A stretch of DNA of 64,000 nt. Source: Devosia sp. YR412 (GTDB lineage Bacteria > Pseudomonadota > Alphaproteobacteria > Rhizobiales > Devosiaceae). Shown in pieces: positions 17,373 to 26,684 of the stretch. How positions within the stretch are numbered: position 1 is the stretch's first letter; each line of letters starts with the position of its first letter. The notes below the pieces were generated by a model, which was not told the DNA's origin, searched no databases, and saw only the letters and a program-made list of their open reading frames with translations. The translations under genes and the position numbers were made by a program. Location: positions 868,001 through 932,000 of the forward strand of contig NZ_FOFL01000002.1 in NCBI RefSeq assembly GCF_900110945.1, read 5' to 3'.

Positions 17373-18578
17373 CTAGGCCTTGCGAGCGCGACGTCTATCT
17401 ATCAATGCGACCGCAATGGCCAACACGGCCACGCTGGGCAGCAGCATGGTCAGCACCGCCCGCGCGTCACCCCACAGCATGCCGGCAGCCAGCGAGCCGG
17501 CAAAGCCGCCCCCAACCTGGAAAAACCCGGTCATCGCGCCTGCCGCGCCGGCAATGCTGCCAAAGCCGGACATGGCTGCCGCCGTGCTGGTCGGGCTGAC
17601 GAAGGCCAGGGCCAGCATCCACACGCCCACCGGCGCCATGATGGCCAGCACCGAATCGGAAAACAGGTTTGGCAATACTGCAAATGCCAGCCCGCCGAGC
17701 GCCAGCAGGAATAGCGCCACCAGCACGAGCCGTCTGGAACTGACCCGGGTCGAGAGATAGCCGACCACCAGATTCCCCGAGATGAAGGACGCCGTCTGCA
17801 CCAGCATGGCCATGGCAAACTGCAGCGGGCTCAGTCCCATGTCGTCAATCAGCAGGAAGGGCAGCAGTGCGGTGAAGCCATGAAAGCCGCTGAACACCAG
17901 CCCCAGCAGCAGCGACGGCAGCAAAAAGTCCGGCGAAGCCAGCAGCCGGCGATAATTGCCGATCACCACCGACGGCCTGATCGGAATGCGCGCATCCTCG
18001 GCAAGCGTCTCCCGTGCTCCCGTGGCGAGCAGCGCCACGATGGCCAGTCCGAAACCGGCCATGACGAGGAACATGTGATGCCAGCTGCCGAGCAGTAGGA
18101 TGACACTGCCCAATGTCGGCGCCACGGCCGGTGTCACGGTGAGGATCAGGTTGATCAACGTCAGGATGCGGATCGCTTCGCTGCCGGTGAACTGATCGCG
18201 CACCATGGCGCGCGACAGCGCCACGCCGGCTGAAACGCCAAAGCCCTGGATGAAGCGCCCGAGGAACAGCACCTCCAGCGTCGGCGCCGCCAGCGAGACC
18301 AGGCTCCCCAGCACATAGATCAGAAAGAAGGCGATCCCCACGCTGCGTCGCCCGTAGCGATCCGACAGCGGCCCACAGATCAGCTGCGCAATGGCAAAGG
18401 CCGCAAAATAGACGCTCAGCGTCAGCTTGCCCCCGGCGTCGGTCGTACCGAGGTCGAGCACCAGTGTGGGCAGGGCAGGCGCATAGAGCGTGAGGCTGAG
18501 CGGACCCGTGGCGACCATCAGGCCGCCGACAATGGCTGTGCGGCGAGCCGACATGGGAGTTGGTGATGAGATGGTCAT
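17373..18578 (-). CDS. Bcr/CflA-type multidrug MFS transporter
   Basis: The 401-residue protein has twelve predicted membrane helices and the MFS loop motif GPLSDRYGRRSVG between helices 2 and 3. SRAMVRDQF near residue 125 is a landmark of the Bcr/CflA drug-efflux subfamily. It should exchange protons for small drugs at the inner membrane. The gene follows a membrane-anchored hydrolase gene on the same strand after 62 bases. Confidence 0.88.
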   Translation of the reverse strand: MTISSPTPMSARRTAIVGGLMVATGPLSLTLYAPALPTLVLDLGTTDAGGKLTLSVYFAAFAIAQLICGPLSDRYGRRSVGIAFFLIYVLGSLVSLAAPTLEVLFLGRFIQGFGVSAGVALSRAMVRDQFTGSEAIRILTLINLILTVTPAVAPTLGSVILLLGSWHHMFLVMAGFGLAIVALLATGARETLAEDARIPIRPSVVIGNYRRLLASPDFLLPSLLLGLVFSGFHGFTALLPFLLIDDMGLSPLQFAMAMLVQTASFISGNLVVGYLSTRVSSRRLVLVALFLLALGGLAFAVLPNLFSDSVLAIMAPVGVWMLALAFVSPTSTAAAMSGFGSIAGAAGAMTGFFQVGGGFAGSLAAGMLWGDARAVLTMLLPSVAVLAIAVALIDRRRARKA

Positions 18579-18640
18579 GAAATGGCTAACAGATGGTGGG
18601 AGCCCGACATGGCCCCCTCCCCTGCTGCAAGGTCAAGCCC

Positions 18641-19450
18641 TCAATTGGAAACGGCCCGTTCGAAGAACGGCTTGGCGTGGCCCCAGATGCCGCGGTCCCA
18701 TAGATCGCTGTGACCCGCACCCCGCTCGATCCACAACTCGTCCTTGTTGGGCGCCAGCGCATGCACCCGCTCACCATTGCTGACGTCGATCGTGGTGTCA
18801 CCCGTGCCATGCGCTACCAGCACCGGCTCATCGACGTTCAGAATCCATTCATTCACCGGAAACTGGTCAGCCATGACGAGCGCCACCGGCAGGAAGGGAT
18901 AGCGTTCCCCTGCCACGGTCACCGCCGACAGGAACGGCGTTTCGAGCAGCAGGCCCTTGGCCTCACGCACGCTGGCAACATAGGTCGACGGCCCCGAACC
19001 CAGCGAACGACCCCAGATCAATATCGGAACACCCTTGGCCGCCGCCCAGTCGTAAACTGTTGTGGCGTCTTCGAGAATTCCGTCCTGGCTGATCACGCCG
19101 GGCGAGGCCGGAAAGCCGCGATAGTCAAACGCGACAAAACCATAGCCATCGGCCACGAACTGCTCGTAGCGCTCGTGCTCCTTGGTGAAGCTGCCCGAAT
19201 TGCCCTTGTAATAAACGATCAGCGGCATGCCGGCGCGCGGCGCCTGATACCAGCCGTTGACCACGCCATCCCCCGATGGCACCGCGATATTTTCCGCATC
19301 CGGCAGCGCCGCATCGGCAAGGTTGAACACCTCGCCCTTGGCGTCATACTGCAGCGCCCGCTGGTTGACATACATATAGCCCACGACGCCCGCATAGGCG
19401 GCAAAGACCACGATGACCAGGGTGACAAGGATACGGCGCAACAGCTTCAC
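18641..19450 (-). CDS. Membrane-anchored alpha/beta hydrolase (BEM46-like)
   Basis: The 269-residue protein begins with one membrane helix (about residues 7-29), placing the catalytic domain in the periplasm. VAFDYRGFPASPG and the nucleophile elbow GRSLGSG (about residues 148-154), an Asp in GTGDTTID and His in GAGHSDLW make up a full triad. This pattern fits COG1073/BEM46-type serine hydrolases. The substrate is unknown. Confidence 0.85.
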   Translation of the reverse strand: MKLLRRILVTLVIVVFAAYAGVVGYMYVNQRALQYDAKGEVFNLADAALPDAENIAVPSGDGVVNGWYQAPRAGMPLIVYYKGNSGSFTKEHERYEQFVADGYGFVAFDYRGFPASPGVISQDGILEDATTVYDWAAAKGVPILIWGRSLGSGPSTYVASVREAKGLLLETPFLSAVTVAGERYPFLPVALVMADQFPVNEWILNVDEPVLVAHGTGDTTIDVSNGERVHALAPNKDELWIERGAGHSDLWDRGIWGHAKPFFERAVSN

Positions 19451-19507
19451 GGGTGGGCCCTCGGCAAGGATTCGCCGAGGAGTTTACACCAGTTCAGCCG
19501 CGCTGGC

Positions 19508-20146
19508 TCAGAGTTCGGAAATGGTCTGCGCCAGCGCCTTTTCGAACACCTCGGCCGGCTGCGCGCCCGAGAGGGCATATTTCTCGCCGAAGACGAAAAA
19601 CGGCACGCCACGAATACCTTGCGCCGCCGCGTCATTGGCCAGCTGCTCGGTGATCGCGAGCTCGTTCTCGTCATTCATCGCGTCGAGTGCATCGCCACGA
19701 TCGAAGCCAAACTCGACCGCTATGTCGGCTAGCACATTGTCATCATTGACCTGGCGATGCTCCAGGAAATAAGCATTGGCGATGGCATTGGCCAATTCGT
19801 GCTGTACGCCGAGCGGCTTGGCCAGCCGGGTGATGGTATGCACCTTCTTGGTCGGGAACATGCGCGGCTGCTGGCTGAGGTCCAGCTCGACGCCAGCCTT
19901 GCGGGCCTCGCTCTCGACCCGCTCCCACATCTCCTTGGGATCCTTGCCATATTTCTCGCGCAGCATGTCCGCCACCACGACGCCTTCGGCAGGCGTATTG
20001 GGATCGAGATAAAAGGGGTGGTTTTCGACCACCACCTCGACATCATCCGGCAGCGCAGCAATCGCCGCATCGAGACGCGCCGAACCGACCAGGCACCATG
20101 GGCAGACCACATCGGTAAACACGTCGATTTTCAGCAGTTTGGGCAT
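19508..20146 (-). CDS. DsbA-family oxidoreductase (FrnE-like)
   Basis: The 212-residue protein has CPWC at residues 15-18 after IDVFTDVV, then a helical insert and a thioredoxin-fold C-terminus with GVPFFVF (the cis-Pro loop). No signal peptide is visible, so it should be cytoplasmic, like FrnE-type thiol-disulfide oxidoreductases. It lies after the TspO-like gene on the same strand but 69 bases away. Confidence 0.9.
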   Translation of the reverse strand: MPKLLKIDVFTDVVCPWCLVGSARLDAAIAALPDDVEVVVENHPFYLDPNTPAEGVVVADMLREKYGKDPKEMWERVESEARKAGVELDLSQQPRMFPTKKVHTITRLAKPLGVQHELANAIANAYFLEHRQVNDDNVLADIAVEFGFDRGDALDAMNDENELAITEQLANDAAAQGIRGVPFFVFGEKYALSGAQPAEVFEKALAQTISEL

Positions 20147-20215
20147 GGAAAAAATCCTCTTTGCCCATCACATGGCCACAAAAGCGCCGGCCTGCAAGAA
20201 CGCACCACGAGGTAA

Positions 20216-20758
20216 CTAGGCTGCAGCCTGGCTATTGGTTACCGCAAACGGAGGCGCCCAAGCGGCGGCAAAGCTCAGGCCGACAAAGGCCGAAAAGCCC
20301 ATCCAGGCCATGCCCGGCGCCATCACCACGGCCGCCTTGGGATCAACCTGGGCCACGCGCACCATGGCGCCAAGGCCCACCAGCAGGATGGCAAAGGACA
20401 GGATGGTCAGCAGCAGCGAGTCGAGCGGAGTGACCAGAAACGGCTGGGCAATTGTACCAGCCATCAGCGCCACCACCCACCAGCCCGCGGCGCGGCCGGC
20501 GTCGCCACGAGCGGCAACCATCCAGCGGGCAATGCCGAACAGCGGCAGGCTGCCCAGATACAGCGCTGCACCAACCCAACCGGGCAGGCCGAGCGGGGCG
20601 AAGAACAGCGGCACCATGTCATTAAGCTCGGCCAGACCATTGGCAATGACAAAAACCGCCAGTGGCAGCGCCGCGCTCAGTACCAGACCGAGCAGATTAT
20701 GCCGGTCGGCATCGAGTGCCGGAAGGAACCGCTTTGAAACTGCTCTGCTGGTCGCCAT
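20216..20758 (-). CDS. TspO/MBR-like integral membrane protein
   Basis: The 180-residue protein has five hydrophobic segments, the TspO number. GLPGWVGAALYLGSLPLFGIARWMV resembles the first-loop PxGWxxxxxWT region of TspO, and APGMAWMGFSAFVGLSFA resembles its conserved end (PYLxWxxFAxxLN). Several TspO tryptophans are missing, so this is a divergent member or a look-alike. TspO proteins bind porphyrins and tune stress or pigment responses. Confidence 0.55.
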   Translation of the reverse strand: MATSRAVSKRFLPALDADRHNLLGLVLSAALPLAVFVIANGLAELNDMVPLFFAPLGLPGWVGAALYLGSLPLFGIARWMVAARGDAGRAAGWWVVALMAGTIAQPFLVTPLDSLLLTILSFAILLVGLGAMVRVAQVDPKAAVVMAPGMAWMGFSAFVGLSFAAAWAPPFAVTNSQAAA

Positions 20759-20890
20759 GTCCGGCTCCCGTTATTGCCATTGACTGACAAAGCAACAGCT
20801 CTGGCGGCAAAAGAGTTCCGTTAACGTCAATCACGCCCGGCTGTGCGACGCCTGCCATCTGGGCTAGAAGCGGCGCCAAAGGACTTCGCC

Positions 20891-21097
20891 ATGACCGAAT
20901 TGACCGACCGCCTCGATGCGCTGGAAATGCGCATCGCCTTTCAGGACCAGACCATCGAGGAGCTCAACACGACGATCACCGCGCAATGGCGCCAGATCGA
21001 CCTGCTGACTCGCAAGCTCGACCAGATGGAACAACAGGTCCGCTCCGGCGTGCATATCGCCGACCCGGCGACGGAACCGCCACCGCCGCATTATTGA
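20891..21097 (+). CDS. slyX: SlyX family protein
   Basis: The ATG at 20891 gives 68 residues. LDALEMRIAFQDQTIEELN and WRQIDLLTRKLDQME form the SlyX coiled coil, and EPPPPHY is its hallmark C-terminus. The function is unknown. Its last 7 bases overlap the end of the convergent gene on the other strand. Confidence 0.9.
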   Translation: MTELTDRLDALEMRIAFQDQTIEELNTTITAQWRQIDLLTRKLDQMEQQVRSGVHIADPATEPPPPHY

Positions 21098-22890
21098 CCG
21101 AGGCGCAGGGCTCGGCGCAGCAGGACTATGTGTTGGGGGACGTTGTGCCAGAGCAGATCGCGGCGGTCTTCGATGGGTTTTGTCACATCGTCCTCGGCCG
21201 CCTTGGCCTCCTCCGGCTCGTAGCTTTGGTGCCACACCCAATATTGGGTATGCGTGAACACCCGCTGCAAAAAGCCCGGCCAGTTTAGCCGTTTCATCAC
21301 AACCCGATGCTCCGCGATCGCCGGCCCAAAATTGCCGATGAGAGAGCCCGAGATCAAATCGCCTGCCAGCGGATTGTTTTCTTCGTCATAGATATTGGTC
21401 CAGCGCACCGTGGAGAACTGTGCCGCGAAATGCGGCACCATGGCGGGCTCTCCTTGCGACGTCCGCGCATCGGCCCCGGGCGCCAGATGCAGCATGGTAT
21501 TCTGCCTGTCCTGCGTCACATCGGGATGCGGCGGCGCGGTGGCAAAGCGACGTTCCTTGCAGCCATCCTCGATCTCGTTCTTGGTATCAGCCAACAGGAA
21601 TTCGGCATGGGTCAGCGGACTGCCCAGCGTGATCAGGTCACTGATGCGCCAGAACGGCTGCCGCCTGCTGAATTTGTCAAACAGCCTGTCCTGCACTGCA
21701 GATAGGTCTGCGGCATCGACCGACCGAGGCGGCTGATCCCAAGCCGCTTGGACCAAGGCGTCGCAGTCGCGCAGTGCGGACTGGATGTCTTGGTCTTCGA
21801 AATCCCAGGACTGGTGATGGGTCGGTCCATATTTCTCCCAGAACAGCTGCAGCAGGTCATAGGCGATGATGGTGCCGAGGCTATGCCCGACCAGCACGAT
21901 CCGATCGTAGAGCGGCGGTGGATCATTGGGTCCCGCCTGGGTAAAAGCCTCAAGCTTCGAGCCATCGGCTCGCCGCTGGTGCAAAGCTTCGAGCAAGGCC
22001 ACACCGCGTTCGCGCACTAGCCGGCGCCGCTCGACGGTGCTGGGCGTGGCGCGGACATAGCGCACCACATCGCCGGCAAACGGCGTTACCGCACTATGCA
22101 GCGCCCAGCCAGCCAATGCCGCCACGCCGGCGGCCCAGAATGGTAGTGAACCCAAAAGCGTCGCCGGTACGGCCCAAAGCACCAGGCCGGCAGCGGCAAG
22201 CCGGAGTGGCCATTTCAGCGTCACCAGATGCATTTGAAAGCCGGCGCGCAGACAATTGATGATGAACCACAGCAGCCCGCCGCCCACCATGACGCCGGCA
22301 ACCCAGTTTCGAATGCAAGCGAGCTGCGCATCGAGGGCGGGATTGGGTGGCCTGCCATCGGTCAATTGCGCCACGCCAAAGCCGGCAGAGACCAGCCCCG
22401 CGGCAGTGAAGATGGCAAAGATGCCGGCCAGAATGCCCCAGGCCCAGACCACCTTTGGAGACGCCGGCAATCGCCATGGCGAGCGCAACACCAGCGTGCG
22501 GATCCAGCCGGTCACCATGTCTACCGGCGTGCCATCCATGATATCTGCCCAGTAGAATTCGAAGAAATCGGTGCGCTTCTGCGGCCCATCGTTGAGCGTG
22601 GTGATGCGGCGCAGTTCGGCCGAGCCGGTCACGTCATCGGGGACCACCGAAACGTCCAGCATGCCGTTGTCACCGACCGGCAGGCTGGCCAGCGAGCGGT
22701 CGCGGCGATAGACGGTTTCGACAAAGCCGCGCAGCGTCTCGAGCGGCGTCTGTTCGCCAATGCCGTGGATCACCACCACCGCGGTCTTGGACGACGATGG
22801 CTTTGCCTGCGGCTCGGGGGTTGGGGCCGCTTTGGGCCGCCGCGTCCGCGGCTTCGCTGTCACTGTCGCCGCCGAAGGTGCTCGTGCCAT
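21091..22890 (-). CDS. Large membrane-spanning alpha/beta hydrolase-like protein
   Basis: The 599-residue protein starts with a Pro/Ala/Lys-rich stretch of about 35 residues, then VVVIHGIGEQTPLETLRGF, an oxyanion-hole segment of lipase-like hydrolases. About four membrane helices follow (residues 146-172, 195-217, 228-247, 249-268). The nucleophile elbow VLVGHSLGTIIAYDLL comes near residue 333, and LITLGSPLTH follows in the C-terminal half. The catalytic domain is thus split by a membrane insert. I do not recognise a named family; lipid or ester hydrolysis at the membrane is inference. Confidence 0.7.
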   Translation of the reverse strand: MARAPSAATVTAKPRTRRPKAAPTPEPQAKPSSSKTAVVVIHGIGEQTPLETLRGFVETVYRRDRSLASLPVGDNGMLDVSVVPDDVTGSAELRRITTLNDGPQKRTDFFEFYWADIMDGTPVDMVTGWIRTLVLRSPWRLPASPKVVWAWGILAGIFAIFTAAGLVSAGFGVAQLTDGRPPNPALDAQLACIRNWVAGVMVGGGLLWFIINCLRAGFQMHLVTLKWPLRLAAAGLVLWAVPATLLGSLPFWAAGVAALAGWALHSAVTPFAGDVVRYVRATPSTVERRRLVRERGVALLEALHQRRADGSKLEAFTQAGPNDPPPLYDRIVLVGHSLGTIIAYDLLQLFWEKYGPTHHQSWDFEDQDIQSALRDCDALVQAAWDQPPRSVDAADLSAVQDRLFDKFSRRQPFWRISDLITLGSPLTHAEFLLADTKNEIEDGCKERRFATAPPHPDVTQDRQNTMLHLAPGADARTSQGEPAMVPHFAAQFSTVRWTNIYDEENNPLAGDLISGSLIGNFGPAIAEHRVVMKRLNWPGFLQRVFTHTQYWVWHQSYEPEEAKAAEDDVTKPIEDRRDLLWHNVPQHIVLLRRALRLGQ

Positions 22891-22932
22891 GCTATTCCCC
22901 CATGGCCCCGGAAGAACAAACAGATACGCAAT

Positions 22933-22960
22933 GAAAAAGGGCCGCCCGAGGGCGACCCTA
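22933..22960 (-). terminator. Rho-independent terminator of the pnt operon
   Basis: On the minus strand agggtcgccc and gggcggccct form a 10-bp stem with loop tcg and are followed by TTTTTC, 29 bases past the pntB stop. Confidence 0.85.
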
Positions 22961-22988
22961 CCTTAGGTAAAATGCTGCGGTAAGTCCG

Positions 22989-24395
22989 TTAGTGCCCCAA
23001 GGCCTTGACGATATCTTCGGTCATCTTCTTGGCATCGCCGAACAGCATCATGGTGTTGTCGCGGTAGAACAGCTCGTTCTGCACGCCCGCATAACCGGCG
23101 GCCATGCCGCGCTTGATGAACAGCACTGTGCCGGCGTCTTCGACGTTGAGCACCGGCATGCCATAGATCGGCGAGGTCTTGTCGGTCTTGGCCGAAGGGT
23201 TGGTCACGTCATTGGCGCCGATGACGAAGGCTACGTCGGACTGGGCGAATTCGGAATTGATATCCTCCAGCTCGAACACTTCGTCATAGGGCACATTGGC
23301 CTCGGCCAGCAGCACGTTCATATGCCCCGGCATGCGGCCCGCCACCGGATGGATAGCATATTTGACCGTGACGCCTTCCTTCTTCAGCAGATCGGCCATT
23401 TCGCGCAGCGCATGCTGCGCCTGGGCCACGGCCATGCCATAGCCGGGCACGATGATGACCTTGCCGGCATTCTTCATCAGGAAGGCCGCGTCATCCGCCG
23501 CACCCTGCTTGACCGGACGGTCATCCTCGGCCGCACCGGCGGACGCACCGCTGTCACCGCCGAAGCCACCCAGGATCACCGAGATGAAGCTGCGGTTCAT
23601 CGCCTTGCACATGATGTAGCTCAGGATCGCGCCCGACGAGCCCACCAGCGCACCGGTGATGATCAGCGCCGTATTGCCCAGCGTGAAGCCGATGCCCGCC
23701 GCTGCCCAACCCGAATAGGAGTTGAGCATGGAGACAACCACCGGCATGTCCGCGCCGCCGATCGGGACGATCATCAACCCGCCCAGCACGAGAGCCAGAA
23801 TGGTAATGGCCCAGAACAGCCAAGGCTCAGCCGAGGTGGTGAAAGCCCAGACCAGCGCGATGATGGCGACGCCCATCACGATATGGATGGCATGGCGCGC
23901 TGGCAGGATGATCGGCTTGCCGCTCATATTGCCGTTGAGCTTGGCAAAGGCGATGACCGAGCCCGTGAAGGTGAAGGCGCCGATGGCCACGCCGATCGAC
24001 ATTTCGACCAGCGCCTGCGCATGGATGGCGCCGGGAATGCCGATGCCAAAGGCTTCCGGCGCGTAAAGCGCCGCTGCCGCCACAAACACCGCGGCGAGAC
24101 CAACCAGCGAGTGGAAGGCGGCCACAAGCTGAGGCATGTCGGTCATCTTGACGGTGCGGGCCATATAGGCGCCGATACCACCACCGAGACCGATGCCGCC
24201 CAGGATCAGCACCCAGCTGATCCAGTCGGACGGCGCGGCCAGCGCCAGCGTGGTCAGAATGGCAATGCCCATGCCGATCATGCCGAAGCGATTGCCCTGC
24301 TGGGCCGAACGCGGATTGGAAAGGCCACGCAGCGCCAGGATGAACAGCACGCCCGAGACGAGATAGAGCAGCGCTGCGATATCTGCAGAGATCAT
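22989..24395 (-). CDS. pntB: NAD(P) transhydrogenase, beta subunit
   Basis: The 468-residue protein has about nine membrane helices and then a soluble NADP(H)-binding domain (about residues 290-468) with PGYGMAVAQAQ, HPVAGRMPGHMNVLLAEA and VIGANDVTNPSA. It works with PntAA and PntAB to make NADPH from NADH at the expense of the proton gradient. It is the last gene of the pntAA-pntAB-pntB operon, 5 bases after pntAB. Confidence 0.96.
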   Translation of the reverse strand: MISADIAALLYLVSGVLFILALRGLSNPRSAQQGNRFGMIGMGIAILTTLALAAPSDWISWVLILGGIGLGGGIGAYMARTVKMTDMPQLVAAFHSLVGLAAVFVAAAALYAPEAFGIGIPGAIHAQALVEMSIGVAIGAFTFTGSVIAFAKLNGNMSGKPIILPARHAIHIVMGVAIIALVWAFTTSAEPWLFWAITILALVLGGLMIVPIGGADMPVVVSMLNSYSGWAAAGIGFTLGNTALIITGALVGSSGAILSYIMCKAMNRSFISVILGGFGGDSGASAGAAEDDRPVKQGAADDAAFLMKNAGKVIIVPGYGMAVAQAQHALREMADLLKKEGVTVKYAIHPVAGRMPGHMNVLLAEANVPYDEVFELEDINSEFAQSDVAFVIGANDVTNPSAKTDKTSPIYGMPVLNVEDAGTVLFIKRGMAAGYAGVQNELFYRDNTMMLFGDAKKMTEDIVKALGH

Positions 24396-24400
24396 CGGCG

Positions 24401-24763
24401 TTAGCCCTTCTTCTTGTACATTGCCAGCATGCGCTGGGTGACGAGGAACCCGCCGAAGATATTCACCGAGGCAAACACCAGGGCGATGAAGCCGAAGGCC
24501 TTGGAAATCCAGTTGCCATCAGTTGCCAGCTGCACGCCCACTGCCAGCAGCGCACCCACCACGATCACCGACGAGATCGCATTGGTGACGCTCATCAGCG
24601 GCGTATGCAGCGCCGGGGTTACCGACCACACCACGAAATAGCCGACGAAAATGGCCAGCACAAAAATCGCCAGCCGGAAGGTGAAGGGATCGATCGCCCC
24701 GCCAATGGCGGCATGAGCCACGGCCGTGATCACATCGGCACTCTGTTCTGCCGTCGCTTCCAT
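24401..24763 (-). CDS. pntAB: NAD(P) transhydrogenase, alpha subunit membrane part
   Basis: The 120-residue protein has three to four membrane helices, including [20 protein letters not shown] and [15 protein letters not shown], the membrane segment that in E. coli is fused to the C-terminus of PntA. Here it is a separate gene, as in many alphaproteobacteria. Its ATG directly follows the pntAA stop (TAAATG). Confidence 0.93.
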   Translation of the reverse strand: MEATAEQSADVITAVAHAAIGGAIDPFTFRLAIFVLAIFVGYFVVWSVTPALHTPLMSVTNAISSVIVVGALLAVGVQLATDGNWISKAFGFIALVFASVNIFGGFLVTQRMLAMYKKKG

Positions 24764-26401
24764 TTATTCTGTCCCCTTGGGTGCTGCCGGCTTTTTGGCT
24801 GCAGCGGGTTTCTTGGCAGCCGGCTGCTTGGCCGGCGCATGATCTTCAATGGCCTCAGCTGGCTTGGTCACCGGCTTTTTGACCGCCGGCTTCTTCGCCA
24901 CGGGCTTGGCGGCGACCGCCGGCTTGTGGTCTTCCACATACTCGGCCGGCCTGGTGATCGGCTTGGCCTTCATCGGCTTGGGCGCCGCAGCGGCATCCAC
25001 CACGGCAACGGCCTTGTTGACGGCGGCGCGCTTGGCCGGCGTCTTGGCGGGCTCAGCGGCAGCCGGAATCGACTGCTCGACACCAGGCGCTGCCTTGTTT
25101 GGCGTATCGGCCATCGCAGCCACAACGGCCTTCTTGGCTACGGGCTTCTTCACAGGCACAGCCGAAACCGCACCCGTCTTGATCGGCGCGGCCTTGGCTT
25201 CGACCGTTTCAGCGGGCGCTTTAGGCGCGGCCTTCGGCTTGGCCAGAGGCTTCGCTTCTTCGACCATGGCGGCGCCGACAAAGCTCGGATGTACCACGAG
25301 ACCGTCGCGCGTCAGCACGGTCGCCTTGACCAGCTCGTCGTCCCAGTTGATGGCGAGCGTCTTGGCCTTGGCATCGATCAGCGTGGTGAGGAAGGCCAGG
25401 AGGTTCCGCGCATAGAGCTGGCTGGCCGTGGTCGGGATCCGACCCTGCATATTGGTATAGCCGATGATGGTGACGCCATTATGCTCGATCACCTTGTCCG
25501 GTACGGTCAGCTCGACATTGCCGCCACGCTCGGCCGCCAGATCGACGATCACCGAACCCGGCGCCATGGATTCGACCATCGCCCGGGTGATCAGCCGCGG
25601 CGCGGGGCGTCCCGGGATCAGCGCCGTGGTGATGACGATATCCTGCTTGGCGATATGGGCGGCGGTGAGCTCGGCCTGCTTGGCCTGGTATTCGGCCGAC
25701 ATCTGCTTGGCATAGCCGCCGGCCGTTTCGGCCTGCTTGAATTCATCGTCCTCGACGGCGACGAACTTGCCGCCCAGCGATTCCACCTGCTCCTTGGCGG
25801 CCGGACGCACGTCGGTGGCCGAAACCACCGCGCCGAGGCGCTTGGCGGTTGCAATAGCCTGGAGACCGGCAACGCCCGCACCCATGACGAAGGCCTTGGC
25901 CGGACGCACCGTGCCGGCTGCCGTCATCATCATCGGCAGCGCACGATCGAATGCCGCCGCCGCCTCGATGACGCCCTGATAACCGGCCAGATTGGCCTGC
26001 GAAGAGAGGATGTCCATCACCTGCGCACGGGTGATGCGCGGCATGAATTCCATCGAGACGGCGGTCACGCCGGCCTTGGCCAGCGCCTGCACGTCCTGGT
26101 CATTGCCATAGGGGTCGAGCGCACCGATCACCAGCGCGCCCTTGGCCACGCCAGACAGCGAAGCCGCAGTCGGCCGGCGCACCGTCAGAACAACCTCGGC
26201 ACCCTTGAGCGCCGCGTCGGCACTGGCGGCAATCGCCGCGCCGGCCGTCACATATTCACTGTCCAGAATGCGCGAGCCAAGGCCCGCACCCTTTTCCATC
26301 GACACGCTGGCGCCCAGCGCAATCAGCTTGCCCACCGTTTCGGGGGTGGCCGCGACGCGGTTCTCCCCCTCGAAACGCTCGCGGACGATCGCAATTTTCA
26401 T
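24764..26401 (-). CDS. pntAA: NAD(P) transhydrogenase, alpha subunit NAD-binding part, with long basic tail
   Basis: Residues 1-375 are the standard NAD(H)-binding subunit, with ERFEGENRVAATPETV near the start, GAGVAGLQAIATA (173-185) and GYTNMQGRIPTTASQLYARN (314-333). Residues 381-545 are an Ala/Lys/Pro-rich extension with repeated KKPA/KKPV motifs and two related units (PAEYVEDHKPA and PAEAIEDHAPA). This tail is absent from typical PntAA of about 375-400 residues, looks disordered and resembles histone H1-like tails. It could contact PntAB, lipids or nucleic acid; that is speculation. Confidence 0.94.
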   Translation of the reverse strand: MKIAIVRERFEGENRVAATPETVGKLIALGASVSMEKGAGLGSRILDSEYVTAGAAIAASADAALKGAEVVLTVRRPTAASLSGVAKGALVIGALDPYGNDQDVQALAKAGVTAVSMEFMPRITRAQVMDILSSQANLAGYQGVIEAAAAFDRALPMMMTAAGTVRPAKAFVMGAGVAGLQAIATAKRLGAVVSATDVRPAAKEQVESLGGKFVAVEDDEFKQAETAGGYAKQMSAEYQAKQAELTAAHIAKQDIVITTALIPGRPAPRLITRAMVESMAPGSVIVDLAAERGGNVELTVPDKVIEHNGVTIIGYTNMQGRIPTTASQLYARNLLAFLTTLIDAKAKTLAINWDDELVKATVLTRDGLVVHPSFVGAAMVEEAKPLAKPKAAPKAPAETVEAKAAPIKTGAVSAVPVKKPVAKKAVVAAMADTPNKAAPGVEQSIPAAAEPAKTPAKRAAVNKAVAVVDAAAAPKPMKAKPITRPAEYVEDHKPAVAAKPVAKKPAVKKPVTKPAEAIEDHAPAKQPAAKKPAAAKKPAAPKGTE

Positions 26402-26466
26402 GAAATTCTCCTGCCCGCCTGCCGGACGGACAGGCTTTACTCAAGTGCCTGCTAAACCCGGTGCGA

Positions 26467-26634
26467 TCAGGGCTTGATCAGGAAATACAGAATGACCGCA
26501 GCAATGCCGAGGCCAATGACCGACCACTTCACGGCGGTCAGGAAGTTATTATAGGTCGCCTCGTGCTGGGCATAATCCATCGGGGATTCGACCTGCAGTT
26601 CGGAATGGTGCTCTGGGCGGTGCTTGGTGGCCAT
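26467..26634 (-). CDS. aa3-type cytochrome c oxidase subunit IV
   Basis: A 55-residue frame starts at ATG 26634 with AGAGGACC just upstream. MDYAQHEATYNNFL followed by a single membrane helix (WSVIGLGIAAVILYFLI) is the small bacterial aa3 oxidase subunit IV family. It is an accessory helix of the terminal oxidase. The main oxidase genes are not in the window. It lies 66 bases before the pnt operon on the same strand, an association seen in related bacteria. Confidence 0.85.
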   Translation of the reverse strand: MATKHRPEHHSELQVESPMDYAQHEATYNNFLTAVKWSVIGLGIAAVILYFLIKP

Positions 26635-26684
26635 TTGGTCCTCTTTAGTCCAGTCGTCTAAAAGTCTATCAGCCGAAAGTCGGC

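Noticed and set aside
22992..24404. 470-codon open frame opposite pntB
   Set aside because: The pntB frame is a textbook family member; the opposite frame is a codon-bias shadow.
24605..26455. 616-codon open frame on the plus strand opposite pntAA/pntAB
   Set aside because: Its Arg/Gly/His-rich product mirrors the GC-rich transhydrogenase gene on the other strand and has no recognisable domain.
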